Shown: positions 8,836 through 17,664 of the stretch, piece after piece
Position numbering within the stretch: the first letter of the stretch is position 1
How the letters are laid out: each line of letters opens with the position of its first letter
Source of the DNA: an uncultured Eubacterium sp.
Lineage (GTDB): Bacteria; Bacillota; Clostridia; Lachnospirales; Lachnospiraceae
Direction: 5' to 3'
Assembly (NCBI GenBank): GCA_947385775.1
Contig: CANDMI010000019.1
Coordinates: 1-53,651 of the forward strand
Length of the DNA stretch: 53,651 nucleotides
Program-made: the position numbers and the translations under genes
Notes under the pieces: generated by a model
The model's input: only the letters and a program-made list of their open reading frames with translations
Database searches by the model: none
What the model was told of the DNA's origin: nothing

Positions 8836-11808
8836 ATGGTGGCGGCTGTGGATAAATACGAGTTTAAACTGAAAGTTGACGAGATGAAGGCGCTGGTCAG
8901 TGCGCGTAATTATAAAGCAGCAGCGGAAATTGCTGAGACGATTAACTGGCGTAAAATACGCAATCTGAATGCGCTTGTGCTGGCTGGTGAGATTTTCGAA
9001 CAGGTGGAACGCTATGAGGAAAGCAAGGAGATTTTGCTTTTAGCGTATGATAAATCCCCGATTGGGAGAAATATCATTTACCGCCTGGCGGAAATCGCGA
9101 TCAAGACGAAGAATTTTCATGAAGCGAAGGAATATTATGATGAATTTGTTGATATTGCGCCGCATGACAATCTGAAATATGTCTTAAAATATAAAATGAC
9201 GGCAGCGCAGGGGCTTCCTTATGAAAACCAGATTAAAATCTTAGAGGAGCTAAAGGAGCAGGAGTATTCAGAGGAATGGGCGTATGAGTTGGCTTATTTA
9301 TATCATCGTAACAGGCAGCCGGATAAATGCGTCGAGGCTTGCGACGAATTGATCTTATGGTTTGGAGACGGCGCTTATGTGGAAAAAGCGCTGGAGCTTA
9401 AGATGCACTATCAGCCGTTGACGAAAATGCAAGAGGAAAAATACCGGATGTTCCGACAGCGGCGCGCTGGCGTAATTGAAGTAAAGCCGGATGATTTTCT
9501 GGAATCTGGGGAGATTATTAATGAGACTGTGCAGATCCCGTCGGTAGTCACAAATCCTGGCAGGTTTAATACCGCAAACCTGCAAAATGAGATCGCGAAG
9601 GGTATGCAGCAGATCATTAATGCTAAGAAGAAGGAAACGGTATCCGACGCTATGGATAATATTAAAAAACTTGTAGAAGATATTCCATACCTTTCTATGC
9701 CAACGCAGGGAGGGAACGAGCAAAGGCAGGCTACAGAGTCGGTGGACGACGAGATCGACAGGCAGCTTGACAAGCGGCTGAACATGATGCTACATGAGCC
9801 GAAAAGAGGACATTTTGTAGAACCGGAGGCTGATGCGGGCGCGCCAGAGCCGGAAAAGCCAATGTCTACGATGACGATCGAAGAAGTCCTTGCCGAATGG
9901 GAAAAGACAAAGCAGGCGGCTAAGAGCGCTTTACAGGAAGCGGACGACCGGAAATTGGAGTCGGAAAAGGAAAAGGCGCTTGGCGAAGCCAGCGCTTTGA
10001 TGGACAGGCTGCTTCACATTGTGCCAAAGCTTACAGCGGGCGTAACGCCAAAAGAGCTGTTGGAGCAGGAATATTTGCAGGGAACCGACGTATTAAACAG
10101 CAGGCAGCCGGATTCCGTAGAGCATGATATAGATAAAGCGGGGCAGATCGTAGCCGGCATAAATGAGCTTTTGCAAAAACAGATCGACACCCTGCTTGCG
10201 GAGGAAGGCATACAGGAAGCAGGCGGAGCCAAAGAGGAAGAGCCGGCCCAGCAAAGGGAACACAGGGTCATGGACCCAACAAGGGAGCTTCCAAGGCTTT
10301 CCCAGACTAGAAATCCCCAGGATGCGGCTTTGCAGGAAACAGAACAACAACGCCTGGAACAAGCAAGATTTGAACAGGATAGGTTAGAGCAGGAAAGACT
10401 AGAGCAAGCAAGATTTGAACAGGAAAGATTAGAGCAGGAAAGGTACGAGCAACAGAGATTCGAACGAGAAAAGCTGGAGCAGGAAAAACTAGAGCAGCAG
10501 AGAATCGAGCAGGAAAAAATCGAGTATGAACGGCTGGAAAGGGAGCGCCTTGAGGCAGAACGGCTGGAAAGGGAACGTTTATTAGAAGAAAGACGGTTGA
10601 AAGAGCGTCTAAAAAGAGAACGCCTGGACAGGGAGCGCTCGAAGCAGGAAAGCCGGCAGAGCGAAGGGCTTTTGGAAGAACGCTTAGACAGCGAAGGGCT
10701 TTTGGAAGAAAACCGGGACGGCGAAACGCTTTTGGAAGAAAGCGAAGAGCAAAAGCTGGGAGAAAACAGGCTGCTGGAAGAACAGCTGGAACGATTAGAG
10801 CAGGAAAGGCTATTAAAAGAACAATTAGAGTTAGAGCAGGAAAGGCTGTTAAAAGAACAGTTAGAATTAGAGCAGGAAAGATTGGCCGAGGAAACTCAGG
10901 AAGAGGAAATTTCAGAAGAGGATTTGCAGGCCGCCGCAAAGGAGGCGGGATTTTCGGAAAAGCCGCCTATGCCAAATGCGCCTGTATCCTATGAAGCGGC
11001 GGAGATGGAACATCAGCCTGTAACGTATGAAGAAGCCGCGCAGCAGATGAGCGAGGAGCAAAAGCAGTTTTTCTCCTGGTATATTTCTGTAAACGGCATG
11101 GAGTCCCAGATCTTCCAGGTGTTGAAGAATGTATCGGCGCATTTGCAGATGGATAAAAATTCGCTGTCTGGAAATATTATTGTCGAAGGAGTCAGTAGAT
11201 GCGGCAAGACGGAGCTGGTAAAAAAGATACTGCAAATACTGCAAAGCGAATTGGACAGGCCAAATAAAAAGATTGGAAAGATCCATGCGAATACGTTAAA
11301 TCAAAAAGACGTTGCCGCCCTGGTGCAAAAAGTCAGCGGGGGCTGTCTGATCATCGAATCGGCAGGCAGGATTACGAGGGAAACCGCGGTGACGATGGCA
11401 AGATGCATGGATATGGACCGCACGGGAACGCTGTATGTGCTGGAAGATACGAAAGAAAACATAGTCAAAGCTCTGGACAGGGACAGCTCTTTTGCAATGA
11501 AGTTTACGGAAAAGGTTTCCATCCCGCAGTTTACGATTGACGATTATGCGGCGTTTGGACGCTCTTACGCAAATGAGCTGAATTATGATATTGATGAGAT
11601 GGGAAATCTTGCGCTGTATAAGCGCATTAGCAATATACAAAGGTTAGATCATTTTACCTCTTTAGATGAAGTGATGGAAATTATAGACGAAGCGATCTCA
11701 AATGCAGAAAAAGTGACCTTGAAAAAAATGTTTGGAATATTGACGGCAACAAGGTATAATGATGACAGGTATGTTGTGCTGCATGAGAAGGATTTTATGG
11801 AAAGCTAG
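8836..11808 (+). CDS. TPR / coiled-coil / P-loop ATPase domain protein
   Basis: A 990-residue three-part protein. Residues 1-215 are TPR-like helical repeats (for example EEWAYELAYLYHRNRQPDKC near 152). Residues 506-605 are a long pentad coiled coil of the RLEQE type, followed to about 695 by further Leu/Glu-rich helix including a 12-residue tandem duplication. Residues 770-990 form a P-loop domain: Walker A GVSRCGKT near 785 and a Walker B-like CLIIESAG near 838. An AAA-type scaffold or protein-remodelling ATPase is an inference; no partner is evident. The ATG at 8836 lacks a ribosome site; the GTG at 8848 with GGTGG upstream is a real alternative. It is transcribed from its own promoter and precedes glgB by 84 bp. 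Confidence 0.8.
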   Translation: MVAAVDKYEFKLKVDEMKALVSARNYKAAAEIAETINWRKIRNLNALVLAGEIFEQVERYEESKEILLLAYDKSPIGRNIIYRLAEIAIKTKNFHEAKEYYDEFVDIAPHDNLKYVLKYKMTAAQGLPYENQIKILEELKEQEYSEEWAYELAYLYHRNRQPDKCVEACDELILWFGDGAYVEKALELKMHYQPLTKMQEEKYRMFRQRRAGVIEVKPDDFLESGEIINETVQIPSVVTNPGRFNTANLQNEIAKGMQQIINAKKKETVSDAMDNIKKLVEDIPYLSMPTQGGNEQRQATESVDDEIDRQLDKRLNMMLHEPKRGHFVEPEADAGAPEPEKPMSTMTIEEVLAEWEKTKQAAKSALQEADDRKLESEKEKALGEASALMDRLLHIVPKLTAGVTPKELLEQEYLQGTDVLNSRQPDSVEHDIDKAGQIVAGINELLQKQIDTLLAEEGIQEAGGAKEEEPAQQREHRVMDPTRELPRLSQTRNPQDAALQETEQQRLEQARFEQDRLEQERLEQARFEQERLEQERYEQQRFEREKLEQEKLEQQRIEQEKIEYERLERERLEAERLERERLLEERRLKERLKRERLDRERSKQESRQSEGLLEERLDSEGLLEENRDGETLLEESEEQKLGENRLLEEQLERLEQERLLKEQLELEQERLLKEQLELEQERLAEETQEEEISEEDLQAAAKEAGFSEKPPMPNAPVSYEAAEMEHQPVTYEEAAQQMSEEQKQFFSWYISVNGMESQIFQVLKNVSAHLQMDKNSLSGNIIVEGVSRCGKTELVKKILQILQSELDRPNKKIGKIHANTLNQKDVAALVQKVSGGCLIIESAGRITRETAVTMARCMDMDRTGTLYVLEDTKENIVKALDRDSSFAMKFTEKVSIPQFTIDDYAAFGRSYANELNYDIDEMGNLALYKRISNIQRLDHFTSLDEVMEIIDEAISNAEKVTLKKMFGILTATRYNDDRYVVLHEKDFMES
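10351..10881 (+). repeat. Coding RLEQE pentads and a 36-bp tandem duplication
   Basis: From 10351 to 10650 the gene repeats a five-codon unit (RLEQA, RFEQD, RLEQE, RFEQE, RYEQQ, KLEQE and relatives) about twenty times. At 10810-10845 and 10846-10881 two nearly identical 36-bp units each encode LLKEQLELEQER. All stay in frame. These stretches create spurious long antisense open frames. Confidence 0.85.
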
Positions 11809-11892
11809 TGGCAGGCAGGGTTTTGCGTCCGCCGCGTTTGCCGTGGGCGCATGGAGCAATATAGGAAAATGATTAAGCAGTAGGAGGGTTTT

Positions 11893-13800
11893 ATGAAAAA
11901 TATTACGGATTTGGACATGTATCTGTTTGGACAGAGCACACATTATGACATTTATAAGAAAATGGGTGCGCATCTTGTGACGGAAGGCGGGAAAGAAGGC
12001 GTTGTGTTCGACGTATGGGCGCCGCATGCGGAGCGTATCTGGGTTATCGGCTCTTTTAATGACTGGGATGAGGACAGCCATGAAATGAAACGCTTGGAGC
12101 CAGAAGAGATGGGCATTTATGAGCTGTTTATCCCTGGCGTGAAATTAGGGGATATGTATAAATTTTTGATCGAAACAGAAGAAGGGGAATATTTGTACAA
12201 GTCAGACCCGTTTGCAAATTACGCGGAGCTTCGGCCAAACAACGCGTCGATCGTAACGGACATTACGAATTTAAAATGGACAGACAGCTCATGGATAGAA
12301 GCAAGGAAGCAGACAGATCCGTATGAAAAGCCAATGGTGATCTACGAGGTGCATCCAGGCTCATGGATGCGCCATCCGGGAAGGGAAGACGAAGGTTTTT
12401 ATACATACCGGGAGCTTGCCAAGTCATTGACCAAGTATGTAAAAGAAATGGGCTATACCCATGTAGAGTTAATGGGGATTTTGGAATACCCGTTTGACGG
12501 CTCCTGGGGCTATCAGGTGACAGGCTATTACGCGCCGACTTCCAGGTATGGCACGCCGGAGGATTTCGCTTACCTGGTAAATTACCTGCACCGGAATAAG
12601 ATCGGCGTGATCTTAGACTGGGTTCCGGCGCATTTTCCAAAGGACGCCTGCGGGCTGGCTGATTTTGACGGATGCCCGCTTTACGAATATCCGGACCCAA
12701 GAATGGGAGAGCACCCGGATTGGGGCACGAAGATCTTTAACTATGGAAAATCCGAAGTGAAAAACTTCTTGATCGGCAGCGCGCTGTTTTGGGTAGAGCA
12801 TTTCCATGTAGACGGCCTGCGTGTGGACGCGGTCGCTTCCATGCTGTATCTGGATTATGGAAAACAGGACGGACAGTGGGTTCCGAATAAGTACGGCGGA
12901 AATGAGAATTTAGAGGCGATCGAGTTCTTTAAACATATCAATACGGTAGTCACAGGCAGAAACCACGGCGCGATCATGATCGCCGAGGAATCTACGGCAT
13001 GGCCGAAGGTAACGAGCAAGGTAGAGGACGACGGGCTGAATTTCAGCTTTAAATGGAACATGGGCTGGATGCATGATTTCTTGGATTATATGAAACTGGA
13101 CCCGTTATTCCGTAAAGGCTGCCATAACAAGATGACATTTGCAATGAGCTATAACGAAGCGGAAAAATATATCCTCGTGCTTTCACATGATGAGGTTGTC
13201 CACTTGAAATGCTCGATGTTAAATAAAATGCCGGGGCTTGGAATTGACAAATTCCGCAACTTAATGGTAGGCTATTCTTTCTATATGGGCCATCCGGGGA
13301 AAAAGCTGTTGTTTATGGGCCAGGATTTCGGGCAGCTTCGGGAATGGAGCGAGGAGCGCGAGCTGGATTGGTTCCTGTTGGCGGAGGATAACCACAGGCA
13401 GCTTCACGATTATTTTAAGGAGCTTTTAAAGATTTACCACAGCTATCCGGCAATGTATGAATTAGACCATTCCTGGGAAGGGTTTGAGTGGATCAACGCA
13501 AATGACGGCGACCGCAGCATTTTCAGCTTTGTGCGCAAGAGCAAAAACGGCAAGCGCAACCTGCTTTTTGTCTGCAACTTTACGCCGATGGAACGGGAGG
13601 ATTACCGCGTAGGCGTGCCTGCGAAGGGGACGTATAAGCTGATCTTAAACAGCGATGAAGCGCGTTTTGGCGGCTCAGGCGCAAAGAAGCCGACCAAATA
13701 CAAGGCTATTAAAGCGGAATGCGACAACAGAGAATATTCATTCGCGTATCCATTGCCGCCGTATGGAGTTGGGATTTTTGAGTTTAATTATCCATTTTAA
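11893..13800 (+). CDS. glgB: 1,4-alpha-glucan branching enzyme
   Basis: A 635-residue cytosolic GH13 enzyme that makes the alpha-1,6 branches of glycogen. An N-terminal CBM48-type domain (about residues 25-115, with GVVFDVWAPHAERIWVIGSF) is followed by the TIM-barrel. The catalytic Asp lies in GLRVDAVASMLY (about residue 310), the acid/base Glu in MIAEEST (about 363), and the third carboxylate in LSHDEVVHLK (about 435). EVHPGSW and the GSWGYQVTGYYAPTSRYGTP region are typical of GlgB. The length is normal for the shorter bacterial form. TAGGAGG lies 7 nt before ATG. No other glycogen genes are in the window. A terminator follows it. Confidence 0.97.
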   Translation: MKNITDLDMYLFGQSTHYDIYKKMGAHLVTEGGKEGVVFDVWAPHAERIWVIGSFNDWDEDSHEMKRLEPEEMGIYELFIPGVKLGDMYKFLIETEEGEYLYKSDPFANYAELRPNNASIVTDITNLKWTDSSWIEARKQTDPYEKPMVIYEVHPGSWMRHPGREDEGFYTYRELAKSLTKYVKEMGYTHVELMGILEYPFDGSWGYQVTGYYAPTSRYGTPEDFAYLVNYLHRNKIGVILDWVPAHFPKDACGLADFDGCPLYEYPDPRMGEHPDWGTKIFNYGKSEVKNFLIGSALFWVEHFHVDGLRVDAVASMLYLDYGKQDGQWVPNKYGGNENLEAIEFFKHINTVVTGRNHGAIMIAEESTAWPKVTSKVEDDGLNFSFKWNMGWMHDFLDYMKLDPLFRKGCHNKMTFAMSYNEAEKYILVLSHDEVVHLKCSMLNKMPGLGIDKFRNLMVGYSFYMGHPGKKLLFMGQDFGQLREWSEERELDWFLLAEDNHRQLHDYFKELLKIYHSYPAMYELDHSWEGFEWINANDGDRSIFSFVRKSKNGKRNLLFVCNFTPMEREDYRVGVPAKGTYKLILNSDEARFGGSGAKKPTKYKAIKAECDNREYSFAYPLPPYGVGIFEFNYPF

Positions 13801-13817
13801 ATAGTGGCTTAGATTAC

Positions 13818-13855
13818 AGGCTGGGAACTGGATATGGTTTCCAGCCTGATTTTTT
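13818..13855 (+). terminator. Rho-independent terminator after glgB
   Basis: AGGCTGGGAAC (13818-13828) pairs with GTTTCCAGCCT (13837-13847) at 10 of 11 positions around an 8-nt loop, followed by GATTTTTTG. It isolates glgB from the flagellar operon. Confidence 0.85.
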
Positions 13856-13916
13856 GTTATGCGCAGGCCCGCATATGGAAGTTTGCCGCTGACACAGCTA
13901 CGGGCCGCGCGGTTCT

Positions 13917-13943
13917 TAAGTTTTTAGCCGTAATTGCCGATAA
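13917..13943 (+). promoter_or_regulatory. Sigma-28 (SigD/FliA) promoter of the flagellin operon
   Basis: TAAG (13917-13920), followed by TTTT, and GCCGATAA (13936-13943) are separated by 15 bp. The sigma-28 consensus is TAAA-N15-GCCGATAA, so the -10 is perfect, the spacing is exact and the -35 matches 3 of 4. It lies directly upstream of the DUF6240-like, flagellin and FliS genes, which is where such a promoter is expected. Confidence 0.85.
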
Positions 13944-14051
13944 ATATTTTATATCATGCATAGGGAAGCCAACGGCGCGAAAAAAGCGGATAGTTGGTCG
14001 AAAGTTAGTCAAACAATAAAGAGTTGGCGGATAAGAAAGGCGGATGGCGGG

Positions 14052-17000
14052 ATGCAGGTGCATTTAGACAGGGCAGACCTTTTGGAAGGGCAAAAAAGTG
14101 GTGACGGCTTAAAGCAGGCTTGCGTGTCGACAGGGGCGCGGGAGAAAATAGAAAAGACTCAAGCGACAGAAAAATGGTCGAAAAGCGAAAATACGACCGA
14201 TAATTTTTCTATATATAAAAAGCCGGAAGAAGAAAAAGACGGCGGCACGATCGAAGATGTCATGGAACAAGCGGGAAATATGGATGCCGCGCAAATGAAA
14301 AAGAAAATGGTAGTCGCCTCTGATGCGACAACCGCGACCGATTGCAGACAGGTGGAAGAGGAAGGGTTCTCTTTGGATAACACGGATGTGCAGACGATCG
14401 TCACGGTTGTGGATAAGATAAAGATGCAGCTTGCAAAAGCCGGAGTGGACATTAGCGGTTTTGGAGACAGCTTAAGCGTAAAGCAGCTTGAGGAGATCGC
14501 AGGCGGCGCGGCGCAGGCGCAGCAGCTGGCCGGAAAAATCGAGCGGCTTTCGGATATGCCGTTGACAGCGGATAATATAAGAGAATTGAAAGAAGCGTTC
14601 TGGCAGGCGGGGCAGCTGCGTCCGATGGAGGATGGCGCGGTAAGATATATGCTGGAGCATTCGTTAGAGCCTACGATCGCAAATCTGTACCAGGCGCAGT
14701 ACAGCGCAGGCAGCGCGGTTTACCAAAGCGCGGATTTAAGCGCGGGCTTTTCGGAAGCGGATTTTTCGAATATGGAAGAGCAGATTTCCCATATTATCAT
14801 TCAATCCGGCAGGCGGGATACGAAAGCTGCAATGGAGGACAGTAAGTGGCTGATGCAAAACCGGATTGCCTTAACGCCGGAGAACCTGAACGCTTATCAG
14901 CAGTTAAAGGAATTGGAGCTGCCAGCTGAAAAAGAGGACTGCATCGAAAAGCTGCTTTTCGGTATGGCGGAGGGCAGGCGGCCTTTGGATACGCCGCTAT
15001 TAGACGGCTGCTTTTGGAAACAGCAGGCGGCGCAGACGGTTGACGATCTGCTGCATAAGGTGACGGACGAGGATCTGGCTTTTGTGATCAATAAAGATGA
15101 GCCTGTCACATTAGAAAATCTGCTCCATGCCCATCATACGATACAAATGGGCGCCGCAAGCGAGCAGGAGGTTGAAGAAGCTAGAAAGCTTGCTTCGGAT
15201 GCGATTGCCATGAATGTGGGAGAAGCTGTGACCACGCAGGGCGTTGCAAATACAGGAGAAATCGTGACAGCGCAGGGTGTCGCAAACGCGGGGGATGCCG
15301 TGATTGCACAGGGCGACGCGAATACGGCAGAAACCGTAACCGCGCAAGGCGTTGCAACCGCGGGAGAAGCCGTAACAGCGCAGGGCGTTGCAACCGCGGG
15401 GGATGCCGTGATTGCACAGGGAGTTGCGAATACGGCAGAAACCGTAACCGCGCAGGAAGCGACGAATACGGCGGGAGACAACCTTTCGTTTTCGGATGGC
15501 GAATGGGGCGGCGACGCGAAAGCTATGCGAAGGCAGGTCGCGTTTATTACAGCGCGAAAGCAGCTGGAAGAAGCCAGGATTACGATGACGACGCAGGCGG
15601 CGTTTGAAATGCTGAAAAATGGGATTAAAATCGACATCGTCCCTATGGAAAAGCTGATCGAGCAGTTAAAGGGCATTGAAAAAGGGTATTACCGCTGCCT
15701 TTTGACCCAGGGAGGATATGAAGCGACCCAGGCGGAAATCGATCTCTTTTCCCAGGCGACCGGAAAAATCGAAGAATTAAAAGGGATGCCTGCCTATGCG
15801 ATTGGCGCAAAGAATATGGAAGTGCGCACGATTTCCCAGCTGCATCAGGAAGGAAGCCAGATGCAGCAAAGCTTCCAGCAGGCGAACGAGCGTTACGAAA
15901 CAATGCAGACCGAGGTAAGGAAAGACCTTGGGGATTCGATTCAAAAGGCGTTTCGCAATATCGATGAAATATTAGAGTCCATTGGCAGGCAGGCGACTCC
16001 TGAAAATGAACGCGCGGCGCGTATCCTGGCGTATAACCGGATGGAGATCACGCCGGAAAACATCACGCGAATGAAAGCTCTGGACCAGCAGGTGCAGATG
16101 GCGTTTCAAAATATGACTCCCGGGGTGGTGCGGGAGTTTATCGGCAGAGGGATAAACCCTTTAGATATGGACATCGCGCAGCTAAACAGGCAGGCGCGGC
16201 AGATACAGTCAGAATTAACGGACGCGCCGATCGAAAAATACAGCGAATACTTATATCAGTTGGAAAGAAACCAAAGCATCAGCCAAAAGGAGCGGGACGC
16301 TTATATCGGGATTTACCGGCTCATAAATCAGGTGGTGGATACAGATGGCGCGGCAGTCGGCGCGCTGGCGCAGCATGGGACGGAACTTACGATGCGAAAC
16401 CTTTTGACCGAGGTGCGCAGTATGCGCCATGGGCGGGTGGACGCGTCCATAGACGATGAATTTGGCGAGTTAAAAAGCGGCGGGTATAAGGATTCCATTA
16501 TCAGCCAGATTGAAAACGGCTACCAGAGCGGATGCATGAAGCAGGCGTTCGATGCGCTTAACCCCGGGCGGTTACAGGCAGTTATGCAAAACGAGGACTG
16601 GCAGGATCTAAGCCCGGAGCAGTTTTTGCAGCAGCTTACAAAGGCGGAGGAAGAACTGCCTAAGGAGCAAAAAACCGAACGGATGCAGGAAGAATATAGT
16701 CGGCAGAAGTTAAATGACCTGGAGGAATGCGCGCACTATTCCAAAGAGGTTTACGAAACAATGGAGCGGTACGATATTCCAAACACCGTATTAAACGCAA
16801 TGGCGCTGGAACGTCAGCTGATGGACAGAAACGACGCGTATCGCAGGTTTTTCCAATTGCAGCCAAAGAAAAACGCAAAGACTGGCTCACCGGATGAATT
16901 TTTCTCGGAAAACGGCGATGGAGACGTGGAGGTCGATTTTGACGCGGTAAGGCAGGAATTGCTCGCTCGATTCAGCGAGGATATCAAAAAGCCAAAAGAG

Positions 17001-17591
17001 CTTGCAAAAGCGATGGAAGAGCTTGCGGAATGCGCGGAAAAATGCACGAGCACGATGATTTTGGAAAACGACGTTACTTATTTAGATATCCGAAGCCTGA
17101 AGCTTATGAACGCGCAGATGTCGGTCAATGCGAAAATGGCAAAGTCTGAGTGCTTTTCCATGCCGGTCGTTATCGACGGGGAGGTTACGAACGTGACCCT
17201 TAAGGTCGTGCGCGGCGAAAAAGAAAAGGGGCTTGTGAACATTACTTTACAGACCGACAGTCTTGGCAAAATAGCGGCGGAGCTTCGGGCAAAGGAAAAC
17301 GGGATCAGCGGCTACGTTGTGGCGGATTCCCAAAGGACAACGGAATTGCTGCAATTTAAAAGTGATTCTTTTATAAAAGAACTGCAAATCGACGATATGC
17401 CGGAGCCGTCCATTCATTTCCTGACAAGCGCGGGGCTTGACATCAATGATTTTTCCGCAAACAGCGGCAAGAGCAAAGAGCCTAAGAACGAGGCGCAGCG
17501 CGAGGTGCAGACAAAGACGCTGTATGGAATGGCGGAAGGGTTTATCAGGGCGTTAAAGATGATAGATAAATTTAATATGGAAGAGATTTAA
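14052..17591 (+). CDS. Large DUF6240-like protein of the flagellin operon
   Basis: A protein of 1179 residues from the preferred start. I recall DUF6240-type proteins sitting beside flagellin in Lachnospiraceae; the molecular role is not known to me. It is mostly helical and soluble, with no signal peptide or membrane segment. It repeats motifs such as LTPENLNAYQQLKELELP, ITPENITRMKALDQQ and VTLENLLHAHH, suggesting a repeated fold with an E/PENI-type element. A 12-residue tandem repeat (15219-15470) interrupts the middle. The frame is open from an ATG at 13956, but that ATG would be about 5 nt from the sigma-28 start site and lacks a ribosome site. The ATG at 14052, after AAAGGCGG, is better. 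A role tied to flagellar filament or motility control is inferred only from the operon. Confidence 0.75.
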   Translation: MQVHLDRADLLEGQKSGDGLKQACVSTGAREKIEKTQATEKWSKSENTTDNFSIYKKPEEEKDGGTIEDVMEQAGNMDAAQMKKKMVVASDATTATDCRQVEEEGFSLDNTDVQTIVTVVDKIKMQLAKAGVDISGFGDSLSVKQLEEIAGGAAQAQQLAGKIERLSDMPLTADNIRELKEAFWQAGQLRPMEDGAVRYMLEHSLEPTIANLYQAQYSAGSAVYQSADLSAGFSEADFSNMEEQISHIIIQSGRRDTKAAMEDSKWLMQNRIALTPENLNAYQQLKELELPAEKEDCIEKLLFGMAEGRRPLDTPLLDGCFWKQQAAQTVDDLLHKVTDEDLAFVINKDEPVTLENLLHAHHTIQMGAASEQEVEEARKLASDAIAMNVGEAVTTQGVANTGEIVTAQGVANAGDAVIAQGDANTAETVTAQGVATAGEAVTAQGVATAGDAVIAQGVANTAETVTAQEATNTAGDNLSFSDGEWGGDAKAMRRQVAFITARKQLEEARITMTTQAAFEMLKNGIKIDIVPMEKLIEQLKGIEKGYYRCLLTQGGYEATQAEIDLFSQATGKIEELKGMPAYAIGAKNMEVRTISQLHQEGSQMQQSFQQANERYETMQTEVRKDLGDSIQKAFRNIDEILESIGRQATPENERAARILAYNRMEITPENITRMKALDQQVQMAFQNMTPGVVREFIGRGINPLDMDIAQLNRQARQIQSELTDAPIEKYSEYLYQLERNQSISQKERDAYIGIYRLINQVVDTDGAAVGALAQHGTELTMRNLLTEVRSMRHGRVDASIDDEFGELKSGGYKDSIISQIENGYQSGCMKQAFDALNPGRLQAVMQNEDWQDLSPEQFLQQLTKAEEELPKEQKTERMQEEYSRQKLNDLEECAHYSKEVYETMERYDIPNTVLNAMALERQLMDRNDAYRRFFQLQPKKNAKTGSPDEFFSENGDGDVEVDFDAVRQELLARFSEDIKKPKELAKAMEELAECAEKCTSTMILENDVTYLDIRSLKLMNAQMSVNAKMAKSECFSMPVVIDGEVTNVTLKVVRGEKEKGLVNITLQTDSLGKIAAELRAKENGISGYVVADSQRTTELLQFKSDSFIKELQIDDMPEPSIHFLTSAGLDINDFSANSGKSKEPKNEAQREVQTKTLYGMAEGFIRALKMIDKFNMEEI
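15219..15470 (+). repeat. Seven 36-bp coding repeats (12 residues each)
   Basis: Units read GEAVTTQGVANT, GEIVTAQGVANA, GDAVIAQGDANT, AETVTAQGVATA, GEAVTAQGVATA, GDAVIAQGVANT and AETVTAQEATNT. They are in frame and in a row within the DUF6240-like gene. Similarity at the DNA level between units suggests recent expansion, so copy number probably varies between strains. Confidence 0.9.
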
Positions 17592-17638
17592 GATAAAAGA
17601 AATGATTTAAGATAAAAGAAATTTAAGATAAAATAAAT
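17585..17638 (+). repeat. Tandem 19-bp repeats spanning a stop codon, upstream of flagellin
   Basis: GATTTAAGATAAAAGAAAT occurs at 17585-17603 and again, perfectly, at 17604-17622. A degenerate third copy follows (17621-17638). The first copy contains the stop codon of the preceding gene. The array fills the gap before the flagellin ribosome site; no promoter is seen in it. Confidence 0.85.
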
Positions 17639-17664
17639 CTAATAAATAGCGGGAGGTACGCATA

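Noticed and set aside
10307-10939. Minus-strand open frame of 210 codons
   Set aside because: It is the antisense of the RLEQE repeat and yields a Pro/Leu/Ala-rich nonsense repeat.
15134-15676. Possible CRISPR array or minus-strand gene at the regular 36-bp repeats
   Set aside because: Units are contiguous without spacers and all in frame, so they are coding repeats of the plus-strand gene.
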